Shown: positions 55,174-63,514, counted from the first letter of the stretch. The stretch: 64,000 bases of DNA from Lachnospiraceae bacterium (GCA_028693165.1 JAQUVX010000004.1:1-64000), one strand, 5' to 3'. Numbers and translations are program-made. Notes: a model not told the origin generated them from the sequence alone.

Positions 55174-55220
55174 CATTGTCCTGCCGTCGATTGTGCGGCA
55201 GGGCAATGTTTTTGTTTTTT
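55174..55220 (+). terminator. Terminator after the flavin oxidoreductase
   Basis: CATTG-x-CCTGCCG (55174-55186), loop, CGGCAGG-x-CAATG (55196-55208), then TTTTTGTTTTTT. It converges on asnA. Confidence 0.9.
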
Positions 55221-55235
55221 CACGACAGATGAATC

Positions 55236-56243
55236 TTACAGCAGGAAAATCTTGTGCTTCCTGCATTCTTCACGCATCTCGTCCGGCCACAGGCTTGCCT
55301 GAACTTCGCCGACGTGGGCGCGGTCTAAGAGAAGCATGCACAGACGGGACTGGCCGATGCCGCCGCCGATGGTGTAAGGAAGCTCTCCGTTTAAGAGCAT
55401 CTTGTGATACGGGAGACTCTTACGGTCCTCACAGCCGGCTTTGGCGAGCTGCTCTGCCAGGGACTTCTCATCGACACGGATACCCATGCTGGAGATCTCC
55501 AGGGCGCAGTTCAAATTCTCATACCAGAACAGGATGTCTCCGTTTAACTGCCAGTCATCGTAGTCCGGTGCACGGCCGTCGTGAGGTTCGCCGCCTGCAA
55601 GCTTGTCGCCGATCTTCATCAGGAAGACACAGCCGTATTCTTTGGTGATCAGGTTCTCGCGCTCTTTTGGTGTCTCATTTGGGTAGCGGTCTTCCAGCTC
55701 CTGGGAGGTGATGAAGGTGATTTCTTTTGGAAGGTGTTTGGCGGCTTCCGGATACTTGTACCATACTTCGTGCTGCATGTGCTTGATGATCTTGAAGATC
55801 GTGCGCACAGTCTCTTTCAGCGTTTCCTCGTTACGCTCCTCTTTGGTGATGACTTTTTCCCAGTCCCACTGATCGACGTAGCAGGAGTGAAGATTGTCGA
55901 GTTCTTCGTCACGGCGGATTGCGTTCATGTTGGTGTAAAGTCCTTCACCTGGCTTGAACCCGTATTCTTTCAGTGCCATACGTTTCCACTTTGCCAGGGA
56001 GTGAACCACCTCCACGGTCTCGGATGGAATTCCGGCAAGGTCAAAAGCGACGGGGCGCTCCACGCCGTTTAGGTTGTCGTTCAAACCGCTTGACTGCGTT
56101 ACAAACAGCGGGGCGGAAATACGCTCTAAGCGCATCTCTCTTCCGAATTCTTTCTGAAAGGTATCGCGAATGTATTTGATCGCTTCCTGCGTCTCGCGGA
56201 CGGTCAGATGCGGATCGTAGTTTTCAGGAATGATGATTGCCAT
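55236..56243 (-). CDS. asnA: Aspartate-ammonia ligase (asparagine synthetase A)
   Basis: A 335-residue class II aaRS-like ligase with [23 protein letters not shown] (~44-66), [33 protein letters not shown] and the C-terminal [17 protein letters not shown]-binding motif. Makes asparagine from aspartate, ammonia and ATP. Single gene on the minus strand. Confidence 0.96.
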   Translation of the reverse strand: MAIIIPENYDPHLTVRETQEAIKYIRDTFQKEFGREMRLERISAPLFVTQSSGLNDNLNGVERPVAFDLAGIPSETVEVVHSLAKWKRMALKEYGFKPGEGLYTNMNAIRRDEELDNLHSCYVDQWDWEKVITKEERNEETLKETVRTIFKIIKHMQHEVWYKYPEAAKHLPKEITFITSQELEDRYPNETPKERENLITKEYGCVFLMKIGDKLAGGEPHDGRAPDYDDWQLNGDILFWYENLNCALEISSMGIRVDEKSLAEQLAKAGCEDRKSLPYHKMLLNGELPYTIGGGIGQSRLCMLLLDRAHVGEVQASLWPDEMREECRKHKIFLL

Positions 56244-56296
56244 CGTGTGAATCCTCCCATTTCTTTTTCAATGATGTGATGCAAATTTCCTTTCTT

Positions 56297-56325
56297 ATCC
56301 TATCATTAACGGCAGGAATGTACAA
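56297..56325 (-). promoter_or_regulatory. Promoter of asnA
   Basis: Minus strand TTGTAC (56325-56320), 17-base spacer, TAGGAT (56302-56297). Confidence 0.6.
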
Positions 56326-56390
56326 GGGAAAAATGAAGTTAGCCGACAGTTCGCTGGCAAGATCGCTGACAAGTTCGCCCGCAGACGCAA

Positions 56391-56419
56391 AGAACCCGCC
56401 GGAATTTCCGACAGGTTCT
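56391..56419 (-). terminator. Probable terminator after the ketopantoate-reductase-like gene
   Basis: AGAACC ... CGG-AATTT-CCG ... GGTTCT stem. On the minus strand followed by TTGCG only, so the T-tract is weak. Confidence 0.5.
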
Positions 56420-56436
56420 CCATAAGCAAGCTTTAT

Positions 56437-57351
56437 TTATTTCGCACGTTCTTCCATCGCATGCACCATTTCCACGATCAGCTCGTGAGTCGGAGCCGGT
56501 ACGCCGCACTTTTTGGAGGCGCGGACAACGGAGCCGCTGATGGTGTTGACTTCGGTCTTGCGGCCATCGCGCAGATCGGCGCAGATGGAGGTGATGCCTT
56601 CCGGGGAGTCGAGGGAGGTCTTGCGCACTTTCTCGGTGATCGCTTCCTCGTCAGCTGTAAGGCCAAGACCGTGAGCAACCGCAACTGCCTCGTGGATCAG
56701 TCTCTGGGCGATGAACCAGGCATGCTCATTGCCTGCGATGAAGCCCATCGGAACCTGAAGGACGCCGGTTACGGCGCTTAAGGAAACGTTGGTAAAGAGC
56801 TTGTCCCAGATCAGCTGCTGGATGTTGGCATGAATGTGGCCGGTGAAGCCGCAGCAGTCCAGCGCCTCTTTCAGCTTTGGCAGGAAGTGGTTGGTATCTT
56901 CCACCAGCATGCCGACGTTGGTGTTGCCTGCGCCGCCGTGACGCACGTGACCAGGAGCCAGAACCGCACCATTGTCCTCGGTGGTACCGATAATGATCTG
57001 ATTCTCCGGAACAAACTGGGATAATACATCCTCATGCCCGGAACCGTTCTGAAGCGTCAGCACGTAGGTGTCTGGTCCGATGATGCCCTTGTTTCCGCTC
57101 AGTGCGGACTGGGAGAACAGGGCCTTCACGAACAGGATGACCAGATCGACCGGCTCCAGTCCGGCAGTGGAGGTCACCGCGGTCGGGTGATAGATGACAT
57201 CCTCGCCGTTCTCCTGCAAAATCAGACCGTTTTCATTGATGTGATCCACGATCGCCTGATTGGTATCGACCAGATATACTTCGTTGTGCAGGGATAAATG
57301 TCCGCCATAGATGGAACCCATGGCGCCCGCGCCGATAACTGCAATTCTCAT
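56437..57351 (-). CDS. Ketopantoate-reductase-family (ApbA/PanE-like) dehydrogenase
   Basis: A 304-residue NAD(P)-dependent enzyme: Rossmann loop GAGAMGSIYGGHL (7-19), catalytic Lys region DKLFTNVSLSAVTGVLQVPMG (~175-195) and C-terminal helical domain with the usual Glu. Members reduce 2-ketopantoate or other 2-keto acids. Paired with a cyclase-family hydrolase upstream (gap 34 bp) and no pan genes nearby, so a catabolic 2-hydroxy/keto-acid role is more likely than pantothenate synthesis. Start 57351 (MRIAVIGAG) follows GGGAAGG. Confidence 0.82.
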   Translation of the reverse strand: MRIAVIGAGAMGSIYGGHLSLHNEVYLVDTNQAIVDHINENGLILQENGEDVIYHPTAVTSTAGLEPVDLVILFVKALFSQSALSGNKGIIGPDTYVLTLQNGSGHEDVLSQFVPENQIIIGTTEDNGAVLAPGHVRHGGAGNTNVGMLVEDTNHFLPKLKEALDCCGFTGHIHANIQQLIWDKLFTNVSLSAVTGVLQVPMGFIAGNEHAWFIAQRLIHEAVAVAHGLGLTADEEAITEKVRKTSLDSPEGITSICADLRDGRKTEVNTISGSVVRASKKCGVPAPTHELIVEMVHAMEERAK

Positions 57352-57385
57352 AAGAAATACCTTCCCTTCCAATAAGTTCTGTTGA

Positions 57386-58072
57386 TTATCTGGAGAACTC
57401 AGCCAGTCCCTCGATCGCATAGGCACGAATCGGGCAGGAATCCAGACCCTTGATCGGAAGCGGAGAGTAGGACATGAAGAAGGTATCGGTGGTCAGCTCA
57501 TCCAGATTCTTTAAAACCTCCAGGAATACGCAGTTTACTTCCATCAGTACATCATGGAATGCGCAGACATCGGTGTTGTTGCTCTCGATGGAAACGCCGT
57601 CGCCGAAGCCGACACATTTCACTTTTTTATCACGGAACCACTCAGCAGTCTCGCGGCAGATGAAGAGACGTTTGTCCTTCTCGGTGTTGGAATCCGGGGT
57701 AAACGGAGCCAGCTTCATCGGGGAGTCGATGATGACGATATCGCCTTCCTGAATGCGGTCGCCGCATGCTTTTTCGAGGTCAGCGCCGGTGATCTTATGG
57801 TTCGGCTCGCAGCCTTCAATGTTTACATAGATTGCGCGGCCCATGAATGTGGTAATCGGCAGAGCCTCTACATCAGCCCAGTTGTCGTTGTGATGATACG
57901 GGCACTCTACATGGGTTCCCAGATGGCTGGTCAGATCCATGATGGTGTGGAAATCCGGGATCGGGCCGCCGGTGTTGAAACGGGTCAGACCACAACGTCT
58001 GCTCTCAGTTTTTGGATCCAGAACCTTGGTCAAATCTACTACTCTCAAATTACCCATCTGCATTGCGCTCAT
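57386..58072 (-). CDS. Cyclase-family (kynurenine-formamidase-like) metal hydrolase
   Basis: A 228-residue hydrolase of the cyclase family (Pfam PF04199). The metal motif HLGTHVECPYHH (~50-61; H-x-G-T-H-x-E-x-P-x-H) is intact and DSPMKL and GFGDGVSIE follow. Family members hydrolyse formamides, amides or lactones of small acids. First gene of a two-gene minus-strand unit whose promoter overlaps a palindrome (58158-58171) facing a GntR gene. Confidence 0.85.
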   Translation of the reverse strand: MSAMQMGNLRVVDLTKVLDPKTESRRCGLTRFNTGGPIPDFHTIMDLTSHLGTHVECPYHHNDNWADVEALPITTFMGRAIYVNIEGCEPNHKITGADLEKACGDRIQEGDIVIIDSPMKLAPFTPDSNTEKDKRLFICRETAEWFRDKKVKCVGFGDGVSIESNNTDVCAFHDVLMEVNCVFLEVLKNLDELTTDTFFMSYSPLPIKGLDSCPIRAYAIEGLAEFSR

Positions 58073-58145
58073 TGAAAACTACCTCCTGATTTTTGGTTTT
58101 AAATTTTTCCTGTGAATGTGATTGATTCCATTTCTTGATAAGTGT

Positions 58146-58174
58146 ATTATACAGTATACCGGTATACCGGTCAA
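58146..58174 (-). promoter_or_regulatory. Promoter of the cyclase/ketopantoate-reductase-like unit
   Basis: Minus strand TTGACC (58174-58169), 17-base spacer, TATAAT (58151-58146). Its spacer and -35 box are covered by the palindromic operator. Confidence 0.8.
58154..58171. promoter_or_regulatory. Palindromic operator for the adjacent GntR regulator
   Basis: Two overlapping perfect 14-bp palindromes: GTATACCGGTATAC (58154-58167) and ACCGGTATACCGGT (58158-58171). The site lies inside the minus-strand promoter and 15 bp upstream of the -35 box of the GntR promoter, as expected for a GntR repressor controlling its neighbours. Confidence 0.75.
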
Positions 58175-58186
58175 GTACTTTTTTTA

Positions 58187-58215
58187 TTGACGGAAAAGAA
58201 AAAATACGATATGAT
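58187..58215 (+). promoter_or_regulatory. Promoter of the GntR gene at 58421
   Basis: TTGACG (58187-58192), 17-base spacer, TATGAT (58210-58215). Transcription should start near 58222, in the first bases of repeat copy 1, giving a ~200-nt leader. Confidence 0.75.
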
Positions 58216-58217
58216 AT

Positions 58218-58287
58218 GACTTGAGGGGGACCAGCGAAGCTGGTGGAGCCCTTGAGTCGTTCTGCGAAGCAGAACCAAGACGACGAA
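58218..58287. repeat. 70-bp direct repeat, copy 1 (mini-hairpin array)
   Basis: Identical over 70 bases to 58329-58398. Contains the hairpins ACCAGC-GAA-GCTGGT and GTTCTGC-GAA-GCAGAAC. With the next bases it forms a third hairpin, ACGAC-GAA-GTCGT. Copies are spaced 111 bp start to start. The TTGAGGGGG opening also occurs at 83-91. Confidence 0.9.
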
Positions 58288-58328
58288 GTCGTATTGCATG
58301 ATTCGCGAAGAGAAGCATGGCGTATATA

Positions 58329-58398
58329 GACTTGAGGGGGACCAGCGAAGCTGGTGGAGCCCTTGAGTCGTTCTGCGAAGCAGAACCAAGACGACGAA
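58329..58398. repeat. 70-bp direct repeat, copy 2
   Basis: Exact copy of 58218-58287. The repeat stops in the loop of the third hairpin: here GAA is followed by TGG instead of GTC, so only two of the three hairpins form. It ends 22 bp before the GntR start codon. Confidence 0.9.
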
Positions 58399-58420
58399 TG
58401 GAAAGAAAGGGGCGATACCC

Positions 58421-59077
58421 ATGAGCAGCAAAAGCCCATTACAGATACAGGCATATGAATATTTGAAGGAACAGATATTGACCGGTAAGCTGGAAGCGGA
58501 TACATTGTATTCGGAGACCCAGATGTCTGCCGAGATCGGCATTTCGAGGACACCGATGCGCGAGGCGATCCAGTGCCTGAGCCAGGATGGCTACATTAGC
58601 GTTGTGCCAAGCAAAGGGTTCAAGCTTCGTCAGCTCAATGAAGCAGATATGGAAGAGACGATTCAGGTGCGCTGCGCGATTGAGGGATTTTGCGTACACA
58701 TGATTGCGGCGGAATGCACGACGAAAAAAGGTATGAAGCTTCTGAATGAATTGGAACGGCTGCTGGAGAAGCAGGAAAAAGCTCTTTCTAATAAGAAGGA
58801 AGAGGTGGCACGCAAGCAATTCATGGAGTACGACCACCAGTTCCATCTGGCATTGATCAATTACGCGGACAATGCAGAATTCAGGCAGACCTTTCAGCGC
58901 CTGATGTATCTGATCCACTTAACCACAGTCAGTGCCCTGTCCGTCCCGGGACGAAGCGAGGACACGCTGCGGGAACATAAGCTGTTCTTCTCCCATTTAC
59001 AGGAGGGAGACGGTGATTCTGCGTATAAGCTGATTCTTATGCATCTGATGACACCATTGACCATGCATATTGTATAA
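58421..59077 (+). CDS. GntR-family (FCD) transcriptional regulator
   Basis: A 218-residue regulator: winged HTH ~8-72 (SETQMSAEIGISRTPMREAIQCL) and an all-helical FCD ligand domain ~80-210 with the metal/ligand residues of the FadR/VanR group (D139-x3-H143 in YDHQFHLAL). FCD domains bind small carboxylic acids. Its promoter and a palindrome at 58154-58171 face the divergent cyclase unit, which it probably represses. Unusually long leader made of two 70-bp repeats. Confidence 0.9.
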   Translation: MSSKSPLQIQAYEYLKEQILTGKLEADTLYSETQMSAEIGISRTPMREAIQCLSQDGYISVVPSKGFKLRQLNEADMEETIQVRCAIEGFCVHMIAAECTTKKGMKLLNELERLLEKQEKALSNKKEEVARKQFMEYDHQFHLALINYADNAEFRQTFQRLMYLIHLTTVSALSVPGRSEDTLREHKLFFSHLQEGDGDSAYKLILMHLMTPLTMHIV

Positions 59078-59084
59078 GGAATGT

Positions 59085-60116
59085 TTATTTATTGTCTTCT
59101 GCGACATTCACAACGACTTTCATATAATCGCCAGGATTCTGCTCGATATCGATGATGGTATCCGGTGCGTCTTCCATAGAGACCACTTTGGTCAGAATTC
59201 TCTTTACATCGACTTTGCCGGTGTAAACGAGCTCCATTGCTTCTTCGAACTCGCCTGCGCTGGTGCGGGCACCGCGGATGTCGACTTCCTTGCGGGTGAT
59301 CGCATCTGTCGGGAGCGGAGTCTCGTTCTTTGGCCATCCGGTCAGGGTGATGCGGCCTGCGTGGCATACCAGATCCAGCGCAGAGCGAATCGCCGCGTTG
59401 GCACCGGAACACTCCATAACCAGCTGAGCCATAACACCGCCGGTAATCTCATTTACACGCGCTTCTGCGTTCTCTTCCCCAGAATGAATGGTATATTCGA
59501 TGCCGACACTCTTGGCAAATTCCAGACGCTCCGGAACCAGGTCGATCATGATCGCATGTGCGCCATATGCTTCTGCTGCCATACCAGCCAGAATACCGAT
59601 CGGGCCGGCACCGATGATCACGCAGTATTCGCCGGCTTTCAGACCGCCTCTGTGGATACCATGCAGAGAGATGGTGAGCGGCTCAACCATAGCAGCATCT
59701 GTCCAGCTCATATCTTCCGGCATCTTCACAAGCATATCAGCCGGGTGACAGAAGTAGTCAGCCATACCGCCGTCAACATGTACGCCGAGAACATGCAGGC
59801 TGGTGCAGCAGTTGGTGCGTCCGATGCTGCACGGATAGCATTTGCCGCAGTACAGATAAGGATCGACGATAACCTTGTCGCCAACCTTGAATCCTTTAGG
59901 GTTGTCCTCCGGGATAGCTTCGATCACACCAGCCAGCTCATGGCCGATGACTCTTGGGTAGGATACCAGCTTGTTGGTTCCGCGGAATGCACCGATATCA
60001 CTGCCGCAGATGCCTGCGGTGATGATGCGGATCAGGGCCTCGCCCTCAGCCGGCACCGGCTTTTCCAGATCTACCATGACAACTTCTTTTGGCTGGATTA
60101 ATTTGATTGCTTTCAT
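59085..60116 (-). CDS. Zinc-dependent medium-chain dehydrogenase (sugar-acid/polyol type)
   Basis: A 343-residue medium-chain dehydrogenase: catalytic Zn ligands in CGSD (C37) and GHE (~59-61), the structural-zinc cysteines in CGKCYPCSIGRTNC (~90-103), and the NAD loop GAGPIGIL. It resembles L-galactonate/L-idonate/threonine-type dehydrogenases more than fermentative ADH. It converges on the GntR gene with 7 bp between stops and lies opposite a second GntR gene. Substrate probably a hydroxy acid or polyol. Confidence 0.87.
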   Translation of the reverse strand: MKAIKLIQPKEVVMVDLEKPVPAEGEALIRIITAGICGSDIGAFRGTNKLVSYPRVIGHELAGVIEAIPEDNPKGFKVGDKVIVDPYLYCGKCYPCSIGRTNCCTSLHVLGVHVDGGMADYFCHPADMLVKMPEDMSWTDAAMVEPLTISLHGIHRGGLKAGEYCVIIGAGPIGILAGMAAEAYGAHAIMIDLVPERLEFAKSVGIEYTIHSGEENAEARVNEITGGVMAQLVMECSGANAAIRSALDLVCHAGRITLTGWPKNETPLPTDAITRKEVDIRGARTSAGEFEEAMELVYTGKVDVKRILTKVVSMEDAPDTIIDIEQNPGDYMKVVVNVAEDNK

Positions 60117-60192
60117 AATTATAAATCTCCTTTGCTTATTTTATTGGTTTTGATTTATTTCATATGGAGGTTCCGTATGAATGGCAGTGACG

Positions 60193-60221
60193 TTGACTTT
60201 TTTACAAAAGTAACTTATAAT
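60193..60221 (+). promoter_or_regulatory. Promoter of the GntR gene at 60252
   Basis: TTGACT (60193-60198), 17-base spacer, TATAAT (60216-60221). It falls inside the longer in-frame extension back to 60132 and so fixes the start at 60252. Confidence 0.8.
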
Positions 60222-60251
60222 GCGATTAAAATCCGTCACAAGGAGCGTCCA

Positions 60252-60962
60252 ATGAGTACAAATTTAGTGTTGTTTCCCCGCCTGGAACAGGAAAATCATA
60301 AAGAATATGCATACCGCTTATTGCGGGACAATATTATGGCACTGAATCTCCCTCCGGGAACCCCGATCAATGAAGGAGAACTTTCGGAACTTCTGAATAT
60401 CAGCCGGACTCCGGTTCATGAAGCGGTAATGAAGCTGAAGGATGAACTGCTGATCGATGTATTTCCTCAGCGAGGATCTCAGGTGTCCAAAATCGATATA
60501 AAAACCTTCCAGGAAGGGTATTTCCTTCGCTATACGGTGGAAACCTCCATCATCATGGAGATCGCCGGTCATGTGTCTCAGGATGGTATGGAGCAGATGC
60601 AGGAGAATCTGGAACTTCAGCGACAGTCTGCAGAAGATGGCGGATCTGTAGATGAATTCCTGAAGCTGGATAATGCATTCCATCAAATTCTGTACTACAT
60701 TGCAGAAAAGCCACATATCTGGTACGCGGTACGCGGTGTCAATTCTCACTACGACAGGGTTCGCTATGTCGATGCGATCATCAATTCCTCGGATCTGAAG
60801 AGCTTTTACCAGGAGCATAAGAAGATCTATTATTATCTTCTTATGGGCGTTCCGCCCGAGGCGGAATTGAAGCAGTTTTATGCGGCTCATCTGGGAAGCT
60901 TTCAAAAAAACTTTCAGTATATTCTGGAAACGTATCCAGAATATTTCAAACAGGTACTGTGA
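60252..60962 (+). CDS. GntR-family (FCD) transcriptional regulator
   Basis: A 236-residue regulator with winged HTH (~15-85; INEGELSELLNISRTPVHEAVMKLKDE) and an FCD-type helical domain (LDNAFHQILYYIAEK ~137-151). ATG 60252 is supported by AAGGAG and by the promoter 30 bases upstream. It is divergent from the Zn-dehydrogenase, its likely target. Ligand unknown. Confidence 0.88.
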   Translation: MSTNLVLFPRLEQENHKEYAYRLLRDNIMALNLPPGTPINEGELSELLNISRTPVHEAVMKLKDELLIDVFPQRGSQVSKIDIKTFQEGYFLRYTVETSIIMEIAGHVSQDGMEQMQENLELQRQSAEDGGSVDEFLKLDNAFHQILYYIAEKPHIWYAVRGVNSHYDRVRYVDAIINSSDLKSFYQEHKKIYYYLLMGVPPEAELKQFYAAHLGSFQKNFQYILETYPEYFKQVL

Positions 60963-60988
60963 ATCTTTTCAATCAAGATCTTTTTTGT

Positions 60989-61022
60989 AACCCCATCAGA
61001 GGTGGCAGCCTCCGATGGGGTT
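60989..61022 (+). terminator. Hairpin between converging GntR and TRAP binding-protein genes
   Basis: AACCCCATC-a-GAGG / CCTC-c-GATGGGGTT with loop TGGCAG. Followed by CGTTTAGG, so the T-tract is poor. May serve both strands. Confidence 0.5.
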
Positions 61023-61064
61023 CGTTTAGGTATTACAAGAGAAGGTAGCATTTATAGATCAGAG

Positions 61065-62120
61065 CTATTTGGCAGAATAGCTTCGGATCATCTCGAGATA
61101 GTCCTGCATGTTATTCTCTTCCGCGAATTTATCCTGGATGGGAACAGCGATTGCTTTGAATGCTTCAATATCCATATCAGCGAAATCAGTGACTTCTGCG
61201 CCGTCTTCGATGACTTTCTTCCTGGCATCCTCTGCCATGGAGAAGGTTACATCCTGCTCAACAGCGGTAGCGGCTTTGACTGCATCGTTGACCCAGGTCT
61301 TCTGCTGATCGCTCAGACCGTCATACCATGTGCCGGTGGTCAGAAGAACAGGAGTCAGATAGGTGTGCTGAGTCTCGCAGATGTAGTGGCCGTTTGGAGT
61401 CTTGTGGTGATCCTTCTGGCTGAAGCTTACGTAGTCATTTTCAGCAGAATCAACAACACCCTGCTGAAGGGCCTGATACAGTTCGTTCCACGAAACAGAA
61501 GTCGGAATAGCGCCGCAGTTGGTCCAGAACTCTTTGATAGAAGGAGCAGTTTGGCAGCGGATGGTTAAGCCTTTCATATCAGACGGAGCTTTGACCGGTT
61601 TTTTGCCGTAGTAGTTACGGATACCGGATGACCAGTAAGCAAGGATCCGAAACTGGTTATTACTCTTTTCATTTACCAGTGCAGACAGCTTATCGCCGAA
61701 TTCGCCGTTTACACAGCCTTTCCACGTCTCTGGATCATCGAACAGATAGTACAGGGAAAGAATGTCAATCTCAGGAATTCCAGCAGCGGTCATGAATCCA
61801 GGAGCAGCGACAACGATGTTGGCCCCGCCCATTTCCAGCTTCTCAACCAGTTCAGACTCATCGGTTCCGATGGTTCCTGCATGTGCGGTTACGGAAACAG
61901 CTCCGCCGGATGCTTCTTCAATATAACGCTTGAATTCATTCAGCCCAAAGTTGTACATGTGATCCTGGTTCATTGCGTTGCATGCAATGATGATGTCCAG
62001 CTTCTCATCAGAAGCAGCAGTCGTGGTGTCTCCGCCTTTTGCTACCGGTGCGGGACTTCCACAGCCGCTTAGAGAAAGCATCATGGTTCCTGCAAGTAAT
62101 AATGAAATCATTTTTCTCAT
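61065..62120 (-). CDS. TRAP transporter substrate-binding lipoprotein, orphan
   Basis: A 351-residue exported lipoprotein (lipobox LSLSGC, Cys20) of the DctP family: KLEMGGANIVVAAPGFM, the ligand-arginine block DMKGLTIRCQTAPS, and ALQQGVVDSAENDYVSF. No permease gene follows; the next gene is a converging GntR. It would have to use membrane subunits encoded elsewhere. Start 62120 follows AAAGGGG. A CAATCGATTG palindrome lies upstream, shared with the divergent LacI gene. Confidence 0.9.
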   Translation of the reverse strand: MRKMISLLLAGTMMLSLSGCGSPAPVAKGGDTTTAASDEKLDIIIACNAMNQDHMYNFGLNEFKRYIEEASGGAVSVTAHAGTIGTDESELVEKLEMGGANIVVAAPGFMTAAGIPEIDILSLYYLFDDPETWKGCVNGEFGDKLSALVNEKSNNQFRILAYWSSGIRNYYGKKPVKAPSDMKGLTIRCQTAPSIKEFWTNCGAIPTSVSWNELYQALQQGVVDSAENDYVSFSQKDHHKTPNGHYICETQHTYLTPVLLTTGTWYDGLSDQQKTWVNDAVKAATAVEQDVTFSMAEDARKKVIEDGAEVTDFADMDIEAFKAIAVPIQDKFAEENNMQDYLEMIRSYSAK

Positions 62121-62194
62121 AATAAAATATCCCCTTTTTTTCATACATGGATTATAAGTGTTCGCACCTGGCCAGGCTTGCTGCTTGTGACACT

Positions 62195-62223
62195 AATATA
62201 TCACTCGCTTTTGCAAAACACAA
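62195..62223 (-). promoter_or_regulatory. Promoter of the orphan TRAP binding protein
   Basis: Minus strand TTGTGT (62223-62218), 17-base spacer, TATATT (62200-62195). A TTTTGCAAAA palindrome (62209-62218) occupies part of the spacer. The 361-bp gap to the LacI gene also holds the operator at 62272 and the LacI promoter. Confidence 0.6.
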
Positions 62224-62271
62224 GATCAAAATGATGAAATATGTACGAAATGTTAAAAAGATACAAAAATA

Positions 62272-62281
62272 CAATCGATTG
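62272..62281. promoter_or_regulatory. LacI-type operator CAATCGATTG, site A
   Basis: Perfect 10-bp palindrome between the divergent TRAP binding-protein and LacI promoters. Identical copies are at 63579-63588 and 63732-63741. Confidence 0.7.
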
Positions 62282-62401
62282 CCATATAATTATTCACAAA
62301 AAACTGGTAATTATGACGAAGGGGAGGGCGAAAAACAAAAGGGAAAACAAAAAAACTGATATATTATAGACGGCCGCAGTGCGTGAGGAAAGAAAAGCAG
62401 G

Positions 62402-62430
62402 TTGCCGGGTTCTCCAAAATAGTTTATAGT
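62402..62430 (+). promoter_or_regulatory. Promoter of the LacI gene at 62482
   Basis: TTGCCG (62402-62407), 17-base spacer, TATAGT (62425-62430). Confidence 0.55.
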
Positions 62431-62481
62431 AGGGAATAACAGGAAATATTGGAACAAAATTGGGGAATCAGGAGTGTTTAT

Positions 62482-63474
62482 ATGACTATATATGATATTG
62501 CGAAAGAAGCAGGCGTTGCCGCCAGTACGGTATCCCGGGTAATCAACAATAAGCCAGGTATTAAGGCGGAAACCCGGTTGAAGGTGCAGGAGCTGATTCG
62601 GAAATACAATTACATACCAGATGCGGCGGCCCGCGGTCTGGTGATGCAGTCGACGCGGATGGTGGGGATCCTGATTGTGGATATCCGGGTTACGCACCAT
62701 ATTGACAGTGCGTTTGTCATCGAGCAGGAGCTGACAAAGCGCGGTTACTGCTGTATTACCATGAGCACCGGCCCGACCGATGAGCGCAAGGCGGAGTATA
62801 TCCAGCTTCTGGAACAGCGGCGGGTGGAGGGCGTGATTCTGATGGGATCGATGTTTTCGACCGATCTGGTGAAGAAGAGCATACAGGAGCATCTGCCGAA
62901 GGTTCCGATTGTGATCGTCAACGGGTATCTGGATCTTCCAAATGTCTCCGGTGTTCTTGTGGATGAGGACGCGGGCGTGGAGCACTGTGTGGATCTTCTC
63001 TTTTCCAAAGGCAAGCAGAAGATCGCATTCGTTCTGGATGCAGTTTCGCCGGCGAACTTGAAGAAGCGGCAGGGCTATATCGACGGAATGCGCCGGCATG
63101 GGGCAGCCAATGAGCAGATCTTGGTCTACGAAGCACCGGAGAGTTCGGTTGCGGGCGGATATGAGGCTACGAAACGAATTCTAGTGGAACATCCGGATAT
63201 ACAGGGAATCGTTTATTCGATTGATCTGGTTGCGGTGGGAGGAATCCGGGCGGCTTATGACCTCGGTTTTCGCGTGCCGGAGCAGGTGAGTCTGATCGGA
63301 ATCGACAACAGTCTGTATGGGGAGATCTGTATGCCGAAGCTGACGACGCTGGATAACCGGCTTCAGGAGTTGAGTGAGACGGCGGCGGGAATTCTGCGGG
63401 AAGGTCTCGAGGGAAATGTTCAGAGCAGGAAGCTGATGCTGTTTTCCAGAATCATAGAGCGGGAGAGTACGTGA
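62482..63474 (+). CDS. LacI-family transcriptional regulator
   Basis: A 330-residue regulator: HTH and hinge (TIYDIAKEAGVAASTVSRVINNKPGI, then YNYIPDAAARGLVM) and a sugar-binding-protein-like sensor domain (~60-330). ATG 62482 follows CAGGAG. Three copies of CAATCGATTG lie in the two gaps around it, one in front of the TRAP binding protein and two in front of the YhcH-like gene, so a small sugar-acid regulon is likely. Confidence 0.9.
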   Translation: MTIYDIAKEAGVAASTVSRVINNKPGIKAETRLKVQELIRKYNYIPDAAARGLVMQSTRMVGILIVDIRVTHHIDSAFVIEQELTKRGYCCITMSTGPTDERKAEYIQLLEQRRVEGVILMGSMFSTDLVKKSIQEHLPKVPIVIVNGYLDLPNVSGVLVDEDAGVEHCVDLLFSKGKQKIAFVLDAVSPANLKKRQGYIDGMRRHGAANEQILVYEAPESSVAGGYEATKRILVEHPDIQGIVYSIDLVAVGGIRAAYDLGFRVPEQVSLIGIDNSLYGEICMPKLTTLDNRLQELSETAAGILREGLEGNVQSRKLMLFSRIIEREST

Positions 63475-63514
63475 GCGATCTGCATCTTGCATCAATATAA
63501 GATGTATCTAAGGG

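Noticed and set aside
58218-58398. CRISPR-like array
   Set aside because: Only two copies, 70-bp units, one 41-bp gap, no cas genes; the units are internal hairpins in a leader.
59070-60101. 343-codon plus-strand frame opposite the Zn-dehydrogenase
   Set aside because: Reverse-strand shadow of a gene with all zinc-binding motifs.
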